A DNA stretch of 64,000 nucleotides from Cerasibacillus quisquiliarum (GCF_014202495.1 NZ_JACHHA010000001.1:1-64000); one strand, 5' to 3'; counted from the stretch's first letter, positions 53,906 to 62,667 are shown. Program-made: numbers and translations. Notes: generated from the letters alone by a model not told the origin.

Positions 53906-54055
53906 TCATAGAGCCTATCTCTCTTGTCAGGATTCGGTCTGTTGGTGACCGTTTCATGTTACAGCAAGGGCGGTCTTTTGTTATGCTATGGATTTCTAAT
54001 TATAGAATATGTCGTTTGAATCAATAAATACATATATTTAAACATCCGTTCCTTT

Positions 54056-54454
54056 TTAATAAGCCATTTCGGCATCATGATAATACTTGAATTCGAGTAA
54101 GTTATTCGCCGGGTCGATCAAAAAGAATGTCAAATGTTCCTCTCTTTTTCCTTCAAATCGTACCATTGGTTTATTAAAAAAGGGAAGGTCTTTTTTTATT
54201 GCGAATGCTAATGTTTTCTCATACTCTTCTTTATCTAAAAATGTAATACCGAAATGACGTGGATACATCGAAGGTTCAGCATCAATATTTTCCGGGCTTA
54301 AATGGCAGACGAGTTGGTCACCAAAGAAATCAAATGTTACGCGATCATCATACCTTCTAGCCAACTTGCACCCCATCTTTTCATAAAAATCTACTGTTTC
54401 ATCCAACTCTTTGCATGGAATAGCTAAATGAAACACTTTATTATTGTCTCTCAT
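54056..54454 (-). CDS. VOC-family (glyoxalase-like) protein
   Basis: 132 aa with two beta-alpha-beta-beta-beta repeats: VFHLAIPCKELDETVDFYEKMGC, seen as FHLAIP...DFYEKMG, and HLTFFLIDPANNLLEFKYY. Likely metal ligands H9, H58-region (PRHFGITF) and E122. It overlaps comA by 14 nt and is last in the operon, so it may act on a sulfonate or on a related alpha-keto/hydroxy acid. Substrate unknown. Confidence 0.8.
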   Translation of the reverse strand: MRDNNKVFHLAIPCKELDETVDFYEKMGCKLARRYDDRVTFDFFGDQLVCHLSPENIDAEPSMYPRHFGITFLDKEEYEKTLAFAIKKDLPFFNKPMVRFEGKREEHLTFFLIDPANNLLEFKYYHDAEMAY

Positions 54455-55232
54455 TTAATATCCCCTCCAATTTAAAAATATTAAAGGTGTCGGATCGTAA
54501 ACCTAAGCGTAACGTTTCAAGTGAAATGACATCTTGAAGGGAAATATTTGCAAGATTGACATCCGCTCCTAGCTTTTTTATAAAAAATGTTTGCATCTTT
54601 TTAGTAGGTGCCTCAAAAATTAATGTTTCGACAGGGATAGAGGCATCTAGGATTAAATCAAGTATATCCATTCGTATATTCCCATCTTCCCTACAAATTC
54701 CACTTGTTCCACTTTCTCTAGATTCCAAGATTACTTTTGTAGCTCCGGCTTGTATATCTTGTTGTATATATTCGAGCCATGTCAATGAATCTTGTGCGTT
54801 GGCCTCTGTAACATCTTTTTTACCCACTTCACTAAATACGATAAATTCCTGGGAAAACTCTGATATGAATTTAGCTTTTTCACTGTTATCAATGGCCACT
54901 GTTCCATTAGATAGTTCAACATAGTTACACTCAAATTGTTTACAGTAATCATAATAATGTTCGACTTTACCTTGGATTAAAAACTTTTCAAATAACGTAC
55001 CACCGAAAAAGAATTCAATGCTATGATTTCGTAAACATTCTATCTTCTGATGCAAACTGTTTGTTACGAGGGATGTTCCCCAGCCAAACTTTACTAAATC
55101 AATATAGTCGCTGAAGCTGCTAATCGTATCTTTAAAAAAACCTAAAGGTACTCCATTATCAATTAGAATCGTTAAACCTTTCTCTCGTGGTTTCATTTCT
55201 CTCATTGGAAGAATTAACTCTTTTTCTTGCAT
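54441..55232 (-). CDS. comA: Phosphosulfolactate synthase (ComA/YitD-like)
   Basis: 263 aa TIM-barrel enzyme that adds sulfite to phosphoenolpyruvate to give (2R)-phosphosulfolactate. Typical segments: GLTILIDNGVPLGFFKD, VKFGWGTSLV, FGGTLFE, VELSNGT, FSEVGKKD and ILESRESGTSGI. Overlaps comB by 19 nt and the VOC gene by 14. B. subtilis has yitC-yitD homologues linked to spore sulfolactate. Confidence 0.88.
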   Translation of the reverse strand: MQEKELILPMREMKPREKGLTILIDNGVPLGFFKDTISSFSDYIDLVKFGWGTSLVTNSLHQKIECLRNHSIEFFFGGTLFEKFLIQGKVEHYYDYCKQFECNYVELSNGTVAIDNSEKAKFISEFSQEFIVFSEVGKKDVTEANAQDSLTWLEYIQQDIQAGATKVILESRESGTSGICREDGNIRMDILDLILDASIPVETLIFEAPTKKMQTFFIKKLGADVNLANISLQDVISLETLRLGLRSDTFNIFKLEGILNERQ

Positions 55233-55921
55233 ACATTTACCCTCTCAATCATCGGTATTTTAGCATTCTTTCTAACCTTCATGACAAAACCCGTATCCAG
55301 CTCAATCATGCAATATTCTATATCTACGCGGTTAAAATATGAATTATTCTCGTCAAAAAATTTTTCGGCTACATGCGAATGTTTAATCCGTTCTGCTACC
55401 TTCTTACTTGAAATCGTATTTGAATCTTCAAGGATGCTTTTTATATACTCTGCACAAGCCAAATCGTCATCACCACTTGGATGAGAGGCTATAATATTGA
55501 TACTCTTCTCCCGATCTTTTGCAAACTTATTTTTTATAAATTTTGCTGTCGTTTTTGCATTCGCGTATCCAGTTACAAACACATGATCTGATGACAAGCA
55601 ATGCAATGTAGCTTTAACGCCGTTAGTTGTTTTTTGAATAAGCGTTTTTCCAGTCAAGTTTTTTGCCTTCATATTGTAAGGAGAATTGTCTAAATCAAAT
55701 CCTTTAATCGGAAAACCATTAATCTCTCCAGCTAAAAGAAAATCAGGATTTTTCATTTTTAATTGAAACGCCTGTTCCAGATTTTTGGCCAGGATAATCC
55801 GTTTGACACCTTTTAAAAAAGCATAATGAGCTACTGTAAAAGCTCGGATAACATCAATGACAATCGTAATGTTTGCAGCAGTTGGCGGAGCTGTGTTTCC
55901 TTGATAAATTTGAATATGCAT
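55214..55921 (-). CDS. comB: 2-phosphosulfolactate phosphatase (ComB/YitC-like)
   Basis: 235 aa. Removes phosphate from phosphosulfolactate. Motifs: IVIDVIRAFTVAHYAF, LAGEINGFPIKGFDLDNSP, KTLIQKTTNGVKAT and IASHPSGDDDLACAEYI, which carry the Mg-binding acidic residues. First gene of the operon; ribosome binding site AGGAGAGAATTTAACAC on the minus strand. Confidence 0.88.
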   Translation of the reverse strand: MHIQIYQGNTAPPTAANITIVIDVIRAFTVAHYAFLKGVKRIILAKNLEQAFQLKMKNPDFLLAGEINGFPIKGFDLDNSPYNMKAKNLTGKTLIQKTTNGVKATLHCLSSDHVFVTGYANAKTTAKFIKNKFAKDREKSINIIASHPSGDDDLACAEYIKSILEDSNTISSKKVAERIKHSHVAEKFFDENNSYFNRVDIEYCMIELDTGFVMKVRKNAKIPMIERVNVCKKKS

Positions 55922-56162
55922 GTGTTAAATTCTCTCCTAATGCCCTCCACGATCTAAATGGGGTTTTTCTTGATTGTACTCAGGTCATTACACAAAGTAT
56001 ATTCGCCCAATGACTATACGTTACAAATAAACATGTAACCAATATTGGTTTGGTTATTAAATAATTGAAGAGAAAAAAGGTGAAAATTGTACTTATGATT
56101 ATTGAAGTGACTCAGAATATTGGGGTATCTGCTGTACATTTGACTTTTGGCGAAAGAATATA

Positions 56163-56188
56163 AAAAAGGTAGCGGCTGCCACCTTTAA
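56163..56188. terminator. Stand-alone hairpin
   Basis: AAAGGT-(A)GC...GC-ACCTTT, with A-run before and T-rich sequence after. It follows a 22-codon frame (56095-56163) that I do not call. The rest of 55922-56365 shows no gene. Confidence 0.45.
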
Positions 56189-56365
56189 TAATCTGGTTTT
56201 TTATTTCCAGCAGATACTTTAGACATTTATTTTGAGGAAACGGTTATTACTTATATTTAGTAAATGTAAGAGAATAGTTGTATCTCTGTTAAATAATGTG
56301 ATAAGGAAAGTTGATGATATATCAATGTTTACATTTATTCGCATAAATATATAAAATGAACAGTC

Positions 56366-56432
56366 TAATGCTTAGCATGATGTAATAACAGCCTCTAAAC
56401 CCTATTATATCAAGGGTTTAGAGGTTGCTATT
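56366..56432 (+). repeat. Diverged groEL tail plus terminator (relic attachment site)
   Basis: The sequence ATGCTTAGCATGATGTAAT (56369-56387) parallels the groEL end ATGCCAGGCATGATGTAAT: 16 of 19 bases match, and the three Met codons and the stop are in register. A strong terminator follows, as after groEL: CCTCTAAACCC / GGGTTTAGAGG (56392-56424) then a T-rich stretch. Probably the far end of an older element inserted at the same site. Confidence 0.5.
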
Positions 56433-56439
56433 ATTTTCG

Positions 56440-57385
56440 TGACTATAATTACATTTAGGACTAAAAATATTGTTCATTAAATTACTAAATTGATTTGTAC
56501 ATTCTTAGACTATCATTTATACCAAAATCAATTCGTTTTCAAGTTATGTCTCAACCCCGAAAAAAACAAATGTCTTGACAAAATTCCTCACTCTCATTGG
56601 CAAAGCCTTTTATGTTTGGTCATGGACAGGTAGGACATCAAAATTTGATAATATCGTTGAATTTCGTTACACTGCATACTCACACCACATTCTGCCTTCT
56701 TCATCCTTATTTTATGGGATTACTTTTTTAAGTTTTACGATTGTATCAACCTAATTTGTGAATTTTTCTCAAAGCCACAGTAGCAGATATACGGTAATTA
56801 CGATAGTTAATTGTAGTATTGATATTACAAGAACATATGATTGCTACTTGAGAGACCATTTGATTTCTGACGCTGGTTCAGCCATTGAAGAAGGAAAACG
56901 AAGGTCCTCAAAAAGTCATATTATATCATTCGTCACCAGACATGGCTGATATAATTACCTTCGAAACCATAGATGATTACGTAGAGGATCCACGATTATA
57001 GCCGTAAGGACAATCATCCCATCAATAATAAAGGTGAATTTATTGATTATTCCCATGCCCAAAAATATGATAATAGATTAAAATTTATTGAAGGCAGTTT
57101 GAAGCGTTTACAGAATAATTTTCCAAAGAAATGACTACATAGTAACACTAGGTAAAGATAGAAATGATGTGGATAGACTGACTAAAAAAGTGTTTCTATT
57201 CTACTAGAAATAGGCAATTTGCAAAAATTTGACACTACCGAATTGAAAAGGGTGCTAGTACAGGTATAGGATTTTTAAATATTTAAAAGAGTTACAATAG
57301 CTCAATTTGGTTTATTATTTAGCCATATACTTCACTTTAGTATTTGAGAAAATATTTATGAAATATATTTAGGAGGTGTGGAAAT
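56440..57385. other. AT-rich region without intact genes
   Basis: About 950 bases. Open but startless stretches occur (56577-56753; 57026-57135, with reading EFIDYSHAQKYDNRLKF), as expected of decayed genes, but I cannot name a parent. A 63-codon frame at 56758 lacks a ribosome binding site. The last 120 bases lead into the sigma-factor gene. Confidence 0.5.
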
Positions 57386-57388
57386 TTG

Positions 57389-57976
57389 ATGAAAAAGCCA
57401 TCAGCCAACTTTATGATGCTAAAACTTATAGAACAAAATAAAGATGTAATTCAAAACCCTATTATAAAAAGCTTCTTAGATAAAAAAGAAAATTATAAGT
57501 TAGTTAGTAATGCTATTTCCTACCCTAGTGAAAAAAATAAAAATGCAGTAGATAAGGCGTTTAAAGAACATTATAAACAAATTAAAAAAATGGCTTACAT
57601 TAGTAATTTAATTCATTTTTTTAGCATTGATTATGATAAAAAAATCAGGAAGTTAAATAATCGATACACTCTAATTCTTGATAAAGAAATAACAGATAAT
57701 AAAGACACCACGTTTAAAGATCTCGTAGTATCGAAACCTCTATATACACAAAATATTTTTGGTAACAATTTAAAAGACCATATTGAAAACATTGAATTAT
57801 ATGAAGCACTAAAATTACTTACTGAAAAGCAATTATCTATTTTGGAAATGAAATTCTTAAAAAACATGACAACAAAAGAAATTGCTGAAACAACAGAAAC
57901 TACCCCTCAAAACATTTCCAACCAATTTAATAAATCTATAAGAAAACTGAAAAAGCTATTGATAAAAAAGGAGTGA
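57389..57976 (+). CDS. SigO-like alternative sigma factor (YvrI family)
   Basis: 195 aa from the ATG at 57389, 12 nt after AGGAGG. The N-terminal part (NPIIKSFLDKKENYKL, KKMAYISNLIHFFSIDYDKK) and a C-terminal sigma region 4 (LTEKQLSILEMKFLKNMTT, IAETTETTPQNISNQF) match B. subtilis SigO, a two-part sigma factor that lacks a full region 2 and needs RsoA. The putative rsoA lies 6 nt downstream. Very AT-rich, unlike the core genes. Confidence 0.8.
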   Translation: MKKPSANFMMLKLIEQNKDVIQNPIIKSFLDKKENYKLVSNAISYPSEKNKNAVDKAFKEHYKQIKKMAYISNLIHFFSIDYDKKIRKLNNRYTLILDKEITDNKDTTFKDLVVSKPLYTQNIFGNNLKDHIENIELYEALKLLTEKQLSILEMKFLKNMTTKEIAETTETTPQNISNQFNKSIRKLKKLLIKKE

Positions 57977-57982
57977 AAGAGA

Positions 57983-58201
57983 TTGAATGATATGAAAGCA
58001 AATTGTAGAGAAGCCGAAGAAATTTTGCGAATGTTCGACCGTAAAATAAAAAAGTCGCTAAAAAATACTAATTATCAGGAACAAGAAGATTTAGAACAGG
58101 AAATTAAATTAAAAATTATTGAGAAAATTTTTACCGTTAAGTTTAGCGATCCCCCTAGTTTTTGGTGTTTTTTTAAACTCTCAAATATAAATAAGACTTG
58201 A
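57983..58201 (+). CDS. RsoA-like sigma co-factor
   Basis: 72 aa from a TTG at 57983, 9 nt after AAGGAG. The segment FDRKIKKSLKNTNYQEQEDL with EQEIKLKIIEKIF and FSDPPSFWCFF resembles RsoA and sigma region 2.1-2.2, which contacts the beta' clamp helices. Together with the preceding protein it would form one functional sigma factor. The C-terminus is a little short and ends in SNINKT. Confidence 0.75.
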   Translation: MNDMKANCREAEEILRMFDRKIKKSLKNTNYQEQEDLEQEIKLKIIEKIFTVKFSDPPSFWCFFKLSNINKT

Positions 58202-58215
58202 AAAGAGGAATTGTA

Positions 58216-58389
58216 ATGACACCTGAATCAATGCCAATATGGGTAGGTATTATTGGAAACTTTGGATTTCCTATTGCTATTACAGTATATCTGTTTGTTA
58301 GATTTGAGAATAAAATTGATAAACTTGAAAAAGTTATTTTAGGACTTTCAACGGTGATAAAAGAAGTCAATAAAAATAAAAGGAAGTGA
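58216..58389 (+). CDS. YvrJ-family small membrane protein
   Basis: 57 aa from the ATG at 58216 after AGAGGAATTGTA. The IGNFGFPIAITVYLFVRFE segment followed by an amphipathic helix (NKIDKLEKVILGLSTVIKEV) is the YvrJ pattern, similar in plan to BhlA/UviB holin-like proteins: one membrane helix then a charged helix. In B. subtilis yvrJ is part of the SigO-RsoA regulon. Export or pore role is inferred. Confidence 0.78.
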   Translation: MTPESMPIWVGIIGNFGFPIAITVYLFVRFENKIDKLEKVILGLSTVIKEVNKNKRK

Positions 58390-58394
58390 TTATT

Positions 58395-58580
58395 TTGGGA
58401 ATCGATTATTTGATGGCTTGCTATTCTAAAACAAGAGAACTATCTAATTTTTATAATGAATGTTTAAGTAATGATAATATATCAGATGATGAAAAAAAAT
58501 TAATTTATGCTATATTACTAAATAACGTTAAATCTTCAAAGAAGATAAAAGAGTACATTAAAAATATAGATACTAAATAA
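58395..58580 (+). CDS. Small helical protein of the sigma cluster (61 aa)
   Basis: TTG at 58395 after AGGAAGTGATTATT. Helical, Lys/Asn-rich (MACYSKTRELSNFYNECLSN, EKKLIYAILLNNVKSSKKIK). No family recognised. Overlap-free but only 5 nt after the YvrJ gene, so same transcript. Confidence 0.55.
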   Translation: MGIDYLMACYSKTRELSNFYNECLSNDNISDDEKKLIYAILLNNVKSSKKIKEYIKNIDTK

Positions 58581-58659
58581 TTACGTTATTTATTCGGATA
58601 AATGTAGCATTTGTTAGCAATTATTCTCTATTTATTTCAAAAAGTACAAACACAATCTA

Positions 58660-58845
58660 TTATTCAACATTATTTTTACTTTTTTCGACGGGATAAAAGG
58701 CTGAACATAATAATAAAGATATGAATTTAAGCAACATATTGTCAATAAATGCAACGATAATAATATAGCTAATGGAGTTTACTATAATAAATATTGGTAA
58801 TTTTTTATATGCAAACATAAAAAAATAAATGTAAAATAATACCAA
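58660..58845 (-). CDS. Doubtful hydrophobic frame (61 aa)
   Basis: TTG start with a weak AAGAAA site, two hydrophobic stretches (VLFYIYFFMFAY, IFIIVNSISYIIIVAF). It could be a membrane regulator comparable in role to B. subtilis YvrL, which restrains SigO, or just AT-rich open sequence. Otherwise 58581-58939 holds no gene. Confidence 0.25.
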   Translation of the reverse strand: MVLFYIYFFMFAYKKLPIFIIVNSISYIIIVAFIDNMLLKFISLLLCSAFYPVEKSKNNVE

Positions 58846-58939
58846 TAAATTTCTTAATAAGTTTATTTTTTAAAATTAAATCCTCTTTATCAAAATAAGA
58901 GAGTATTTATATACTCTTAAAAAAAGGAGGAATGATAAT

Positions 58940-59719
58940 ATGGAAGAAAGTAAGTGGGAAATAGGTGTAGTTTCTGTTACTAATCCTTCTGTAAAAGGAT
59001 TGGATTGGCTAACACCGAAACATAACGAACAATTAAAGAAACTTTTAGATTACGCAGGCTTAAATATGAATATCAGTAAAACAATTTTTGAACAAGATTC
59101 TGCAGAATTAGCATTTGAGATTGGAAAAAACTTTAAAGCAAATGTAACTGCACAGTTCATAAAATTTAACAATTATACTAAAATTGAAATTGTAAGTAGT
59201 AATAAACTTCCTTTTTATGCTCGTTTATACCGTTTAATAAAAGATGAAATTAATAACAAAAATATTCTTCAATTAATAGTCGTTGAAGGTGGAAAAATTA
59301 TAGTAGATAAAAAAGAAGAAACAGAAATTAATTCGTTAGATTTTATTACTATTTATGAAAGTTTAAGTAACAAAAATAATAAAGATGAAAATATAACTCC
59401 GCAAGCATGGTATGATAATATTCCTTGTATAGCGAAAGGTTGCTGTGTTTTTACTGAACCAGCTTGGGTTGGCGGTCCATTAATTCCGATTGCATACAAT
59501 TGGTGTGGGGCTAAATGTGGAAGTGGAACTCCTGTTAATTCAATAGATGTTTGTTGCAGAACACATGATTATTGTTATGGGTCCTTCAAATCATACCCAG
59601 CTCGATGCAATTGTGACCGAAATTTAATCAATTGTTTAGATGGTATTTATGGACATGGACAAACTCCGACTTTAATTCGTACAGCTTTTAGATTGAAAAT
59701 GAGATCACAAGGATGTTAA
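58940..59719 (+). CDS. Protein with C-terminal Cys-rich phospholipase A2 domain
   Basis: 259 aa, strong ribosome binding site AAAAAGGAGGAATGATAAT. Residues 1-160 form an unknown alpha/beta domain with no cysteine and no signal peptide. Residues 163-259 contain 12 cysteines. WCGAKCGSG (188-196) resembles the calcium loop and CCRTHDYCYG (205-214) is the PLA2 catalytic motif with H209 and D210 intact. Such enzymes cut the sn-2 ester of phospholipids. Context suggests a secreted or released toxin; export path is not evident from the protein itself. Confidence 0.85.
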   Translation: MEESKWEIGVVSVTNPSVKGLDWLTPKHNEQLKKLLDYAGLNMNISKTIFEQDSAELAFEIGKNFKANVTAQFIKFNNYTKIEIVSSNKLPFYARLYRLIKDEINNKNILQLIVVEGGKIIVDKKEETEINSLDFITIYESLSNKNNKDENITPQAWYDNIPCIAKGCCVFTEPAWVGGPLIPIAYNWCGAKCGSGTPVNSIDVCCRTHDYCYGSFKSYPARCNCDRNLINCLDGIYGHGQTPTLIRTAFRLKMRSQGC

Positions 59720-59756
59720 TAACTAATATAAACCACTGATAAAGGGGAATAAAAAA

Positions 59757-59921
59757 ATGTCAAATAACAAACTAAACAATGAAAATAAAAAAAACAAGGA
59801 GTTAAATTATATTCCTTTTTGTTCTAAACATTGGAATTGTTGCTATCATGAAGGATGTCCTGCAACATTTGGTTATATTCCAAGTACAGGTAAGGAAATA
59901 TTTATCAAATGCGGTTGTTAA
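59757..59921 (+). CDS. Six-cysteine peptide (54 aa), candidate bacteriocin or PLA2 partner
   Basis: ATG at 59757, 10 nt after AAAGGGG. The first 18 residues are Asn/Lys-rich, like a leader; the rest is compact: FCSKHWNCCYHEGC, then TFGYIPSTGKEIF and KCGC. Cysteines at 22, 28, 29, 34, 52 and 54. It lies 37 nt after the PLA2 gene and ends before a perfect terminator. No family recognised. Confidence 0.65.
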   Translation: MSNNKLNNENKKNKELNYIPFCSKHWNCCYHEGCPATFGYIPSTGKEIFIKCGC

Positions 59922-59943
59922 TAAAAAAACTTAAAATAAATCT

Positions 59944-59980
59944 AACCTAAAGGGATTAATTCTTCCCTTTAGGTTTTTTT
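59944..59980 (+). terminator. Terminator of the PLA2/peptide operon
   Basis: Perfect 11-bp stem AACCTAAAGGG / CCCTTTAGGTT with a 10-nt loop and a run of seven T. Confidence 0.92.
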
Positions 59981-60003
59981 ATAAAATCAAGTGATAATTC
60001 ATA

Positions 60004-60031
60004 TTGTTATTTCTAAATAATACGTTATAAT
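60004..60031 (+). promoter_or_regulatory. Sigma-A-type promoter
   Basis: TTGTTA (60004-60009), 16-bp spacer, TATAAT (60026-60031), 32 bp before the next gene. It gives the small membrane protein its own, probably constitutive, expression. Confidence 0.7.
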
Positions 60032-60063
60032 AACAAATAACACTTTATGAGGGGGTACTAAAT

Positions 60064-60342
60064 ATGTTAAGGAAACTGTTGACATTCATATCTATAACCT
60101 TTTTAATACTGTTATTTCTAATGTTAAGTTATAGTTCTTCAAGTTGGTATAGTTCCTTTTTTGATTCTCTCTGGGAAATAAATGCATTTTTCCCTCTTTT
60201 TTTCGGAATTATAAGCATACTAAGTGCTTTTTGGGGTATAAAAGGAAGTATTAGATTAACTCTTATTTTGTTAAACACATTTATTCTTATAATGTTTTTT
60301 ATTGCTTTTTTAATGGGATACTATGGATTCAAAGAGCCCTAA
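60064..60342 (+). CDS. Small membrane protein, candidate immunity factor
   Basis: 92 aa with three hydrophobic helices (about 5-22, 42-62, 66-88) and few charges; ribosome binding site GAGGGGGTACTAA. Separately promoted directly behind the PLA2/peptide operon, the usual layout for an immunity gene kept on while the toxin is off. YvrL-like control of the sigma factor is an alternative. No family recognised. Confidence 0.6.
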   Translation: MLRKLLTFISITFLILLFLMLSYSSSSWYSSFFDSLWEINAFFPLFFGIISILSAFWGIKGSIRLTLILLNTFILIMFFIAFLMGYYGFKEP

Positions 60343-60958
60343 TTTGCATTATCATTATAAAAATAAAATATCATGAATAAAAACTATAATTTGTATAGAA
60401 GTACAGCTTTATATATCAATTTGTTATAGTAAACATTGTTCTTTTCAATACATTATTAATAACCTGTGATTTAGCACTCCATCCCCTTTGTAGTCAATAT
60501 TATCAAGAATTTTGGCTATATCATCTTCAAAATAAATATCGATTAATTTCTTGCTATTTCTTCGCTTTTTTTTGTTCCATGACAGCTTTTAGAATGCCTT
60601 TCTGTTCTGGTGGCATGTGCTGTCATCGAGACTTAGAAAAGTCAAATCCAGAAATCATATGCTTGTTTAAAAAACTAGAAGTTGAAGGTTAAACATAGAT
60701 CCGCCATCCTTGAAATCAATGTCATGTGTACTCTCGGCGGATGGAAAAATTAAATCTAAATACAGTGCTCTACCGTACAGATAATTCACGATGAAATTCA
60801 TGAATCTACATTGATATTATAATCTATTTCACCTTGTTTAGGTTTATGGGCCAACATACGATTCTTATCTATAAATTGATGATGACTATAAACACCAAAA
60901 AGAGGTACTTGCCTTTGCCCTCTGCTTTTTGAGTTTTTAAAAAGCTCCTTATTAACTT
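60343..60958. other. Gene-poor region with decayed sequence
   Basis: About 600 AT-rich bases. A startless open stretch (60593-60692, ending CLFKKLEVEG-stop) and T/A-rich runs suggest decayed genes. Nothing can be named. Confidence 0.5.
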
Positions 60959-61288
60959 TTATTTCCAAAATATATAGCGAAAAATACCGCCGGTTATCGA
61001 CAGTACATTTAGTCGTATTTCTAGTTGTGCAGAGCTATGTATCCAAGCAATCACATAATCAAATGCACCATGAACTTCAAGAGCATGCTGTATTCCTTCT
61101 TGCAATTTCAAGGTGTCTCGGTAATCAATGAATTGATAATGAACTTTGTGTTCGTAACCGCTAGGGACAGTTTGCTCCAACTTTTCTTTGTTTCTTCCGA
61201 TTAACATTGTTTTATTCGCTTGTTTAATCACCCATGATGACATTTCTCGTAGCATACCCGTACCACCAATAATAAGTACATGTTTCAT
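60959..61288 (-). pseudogene. Short-chain dehydrogenase-like protein, C-terminally truncated
   Basis: 109 aa from the ATG at 61288, 5 nt after GGAGGTGG. N-terminal NAD(P) motif IIGGTGML, then LIGRNKEKLEQ and FDYVIAWIHSSAQLE, as in the about 175-aa GGTGML-type oxidoreductases of Bacillus. The last 20 residues (NVLSITGGIFRYIFWK) do not fit the family, so the 3' part has been lost or frameshifted. Confidence 0.65.
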
Positions 61289-61303
61289 CATTTCCACCTC
61301 CAC

Positions 61304-61835
61304 AATGACATCGAGTATAGAAAAGCAAATCTATCTTTACAAGGTAAATCTGCTTTTATTTATAATAAAAACAAATAAAGACGGTTATTTTTCATTCACA
61401 ATTACGCCATAAACATTTTGCGAAACGCTCTAACACGTGGTGTGTAAACGCCTAAAAACTTTCTATATCACTATAAAATTTATCAATTATCGTCCGAGAT
61501 CTAAATTATTCGCACGTGTATTAAACAGTGTATATATATTAAAAAGATGTTTTATATTCCTTCTCAGTTTAGACCTACTTATGGTCTTGTTCCTAGCCTT
61601 TTTGTAATATTTATTTCTATAAATCTCAAAAGGATCGACAAATTTCTGTAACATAGACTTAGTATAGATTGCTTCGGAATTGAAATAATTCACTTGTACC
61701 CGTCGATTGCCCCCTGTATGTAATGAATTTGAGACACGAAGTACGAAGTACCCGTGCAATATCTTTTGAGCTAGGATCTCCCTGTAATCTAGGGTGAGCG
61801 TATGTCAACTACAGGTTTGGAATAGAAGGATTACT
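61304..61835. other. Region with a hairpin and no clear gene
   Basis: A terminator-like hairpin AAAAGCAAATCTA / TAAATCTGCTTTT (61321-61359) lies at the left. A 90-codon minus-strand frame (61487-61759) has no ribosome binding site and no recognisable motif; I treat it as chance or decay. Confidence 0.45.
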
Positions 61836-62090
61836 TTATTCAGTCGTTTGTACCTTTTCTTCCTTAAATAATGAATCAATAAAGGCAACTAAAATTCCAC
61901 CGAAAAAGCCACCAAGATTTACAGAGATTACTACACTCGGAATCAAAAAGGTACTGACACATCCGATGAGCAACATCATGACCGTAAACCGTTTATCATT
62001 AGCGGAGATTCGATCGAAATATCGAACCGCTAAAAACGTAAGGATCCCGATAAAGCCAAAAATCGGTCCTGAAGATCCCGAGATAGGCAT
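61836..62090 (-). pseudogene. Rhomboid protease fragment (C-terminal half)
   Basis: 84 aa beginning inside the catalytic region: GSSGPIFGFIG corresponds to the rhomboid GxSG Ser motif. The later NxxAHxGG helix reads VNLGGFFGGIL, so the catalytic His position is Phe. The N-terminal helices are missing and no start signal is seen. A decayed remnant. Confidence 0.65.
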
Positions 62091-62667
62091 CTGGCCTTCG
62101 TAAAAAAAGTAAAATAAAACACTACCACTAATTGATGTGCAATATGTTCTCAGCCTTTATTTAAGACTATCATCATAATAATTACCTGCCAATTGTGAAA
62201 TTTCAACAAAATTAAACCCTTGTGTTTTGTGAAGATCATCTATGATTTTGTCAAGTTTATAAGTAATAGTACTTACAACACCAACCACCAGTCAGCCAGA
62301 CATCAAATTAAAGTTTAGTGGTTTTTTGGAATGAAAATCTACCAAACATATTTAATAGTTAGCTCATTCTTCCAACCAATCATAGTAAAAGAAGAGTGTA
62401 TCCCTCTTTTCTTTTGTAGCATGCTGCTTCATTCAAGTAAATTTAAATTTGCCTTAAACATTAAAACATCGGCTTTTTGGCTAGTCATTTGAATGAGCAA
62501 ACCTGTGGCAAATTAAAGTATTTTAAGGGATATTCAAATAAAATCACTTATTCCTTTCATATGTCTTCTTTTGTTTATAAATACAACATTTCCATCTCCC
62601 TTTGACTTGCATAATTTTGTATATCTCTGTCTATTTACAAATAAAATCGTATTAAAGTCTGAAATAA
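62091..62667. other. Gene-poor region before the CoA ligase
   Basis: About 580 bases, no supported gene. A Lys/Ser-poor hairpin AAAAGAAGAG / CTCTTTTCTTTT around 62389-62415 may be a weak terminator. The 63-codon minus frame at 62534-62725 overlaps the promoter and operator and is not credible. Confidence 0.5.

Noticed and set aside
56095-56163. 22-codon frame before a hairpin (reads MIIEVTQNIGVSAVH...) as a leader peptide
   Set aside because: An AAGGTG site exists but is far, there is no regulated gene behind it, and the product shows no run of a single amino acid.
56758-56949. 63-codon frame as a gene
   Set aside because: No ribosome binding site, no recognisable product, in a decayed AT-rich region.
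61487-61759. 90-codon minus-strand frame as a gene
   Set aside because: No ribosome binding site and no motif; neighbours are remnants.
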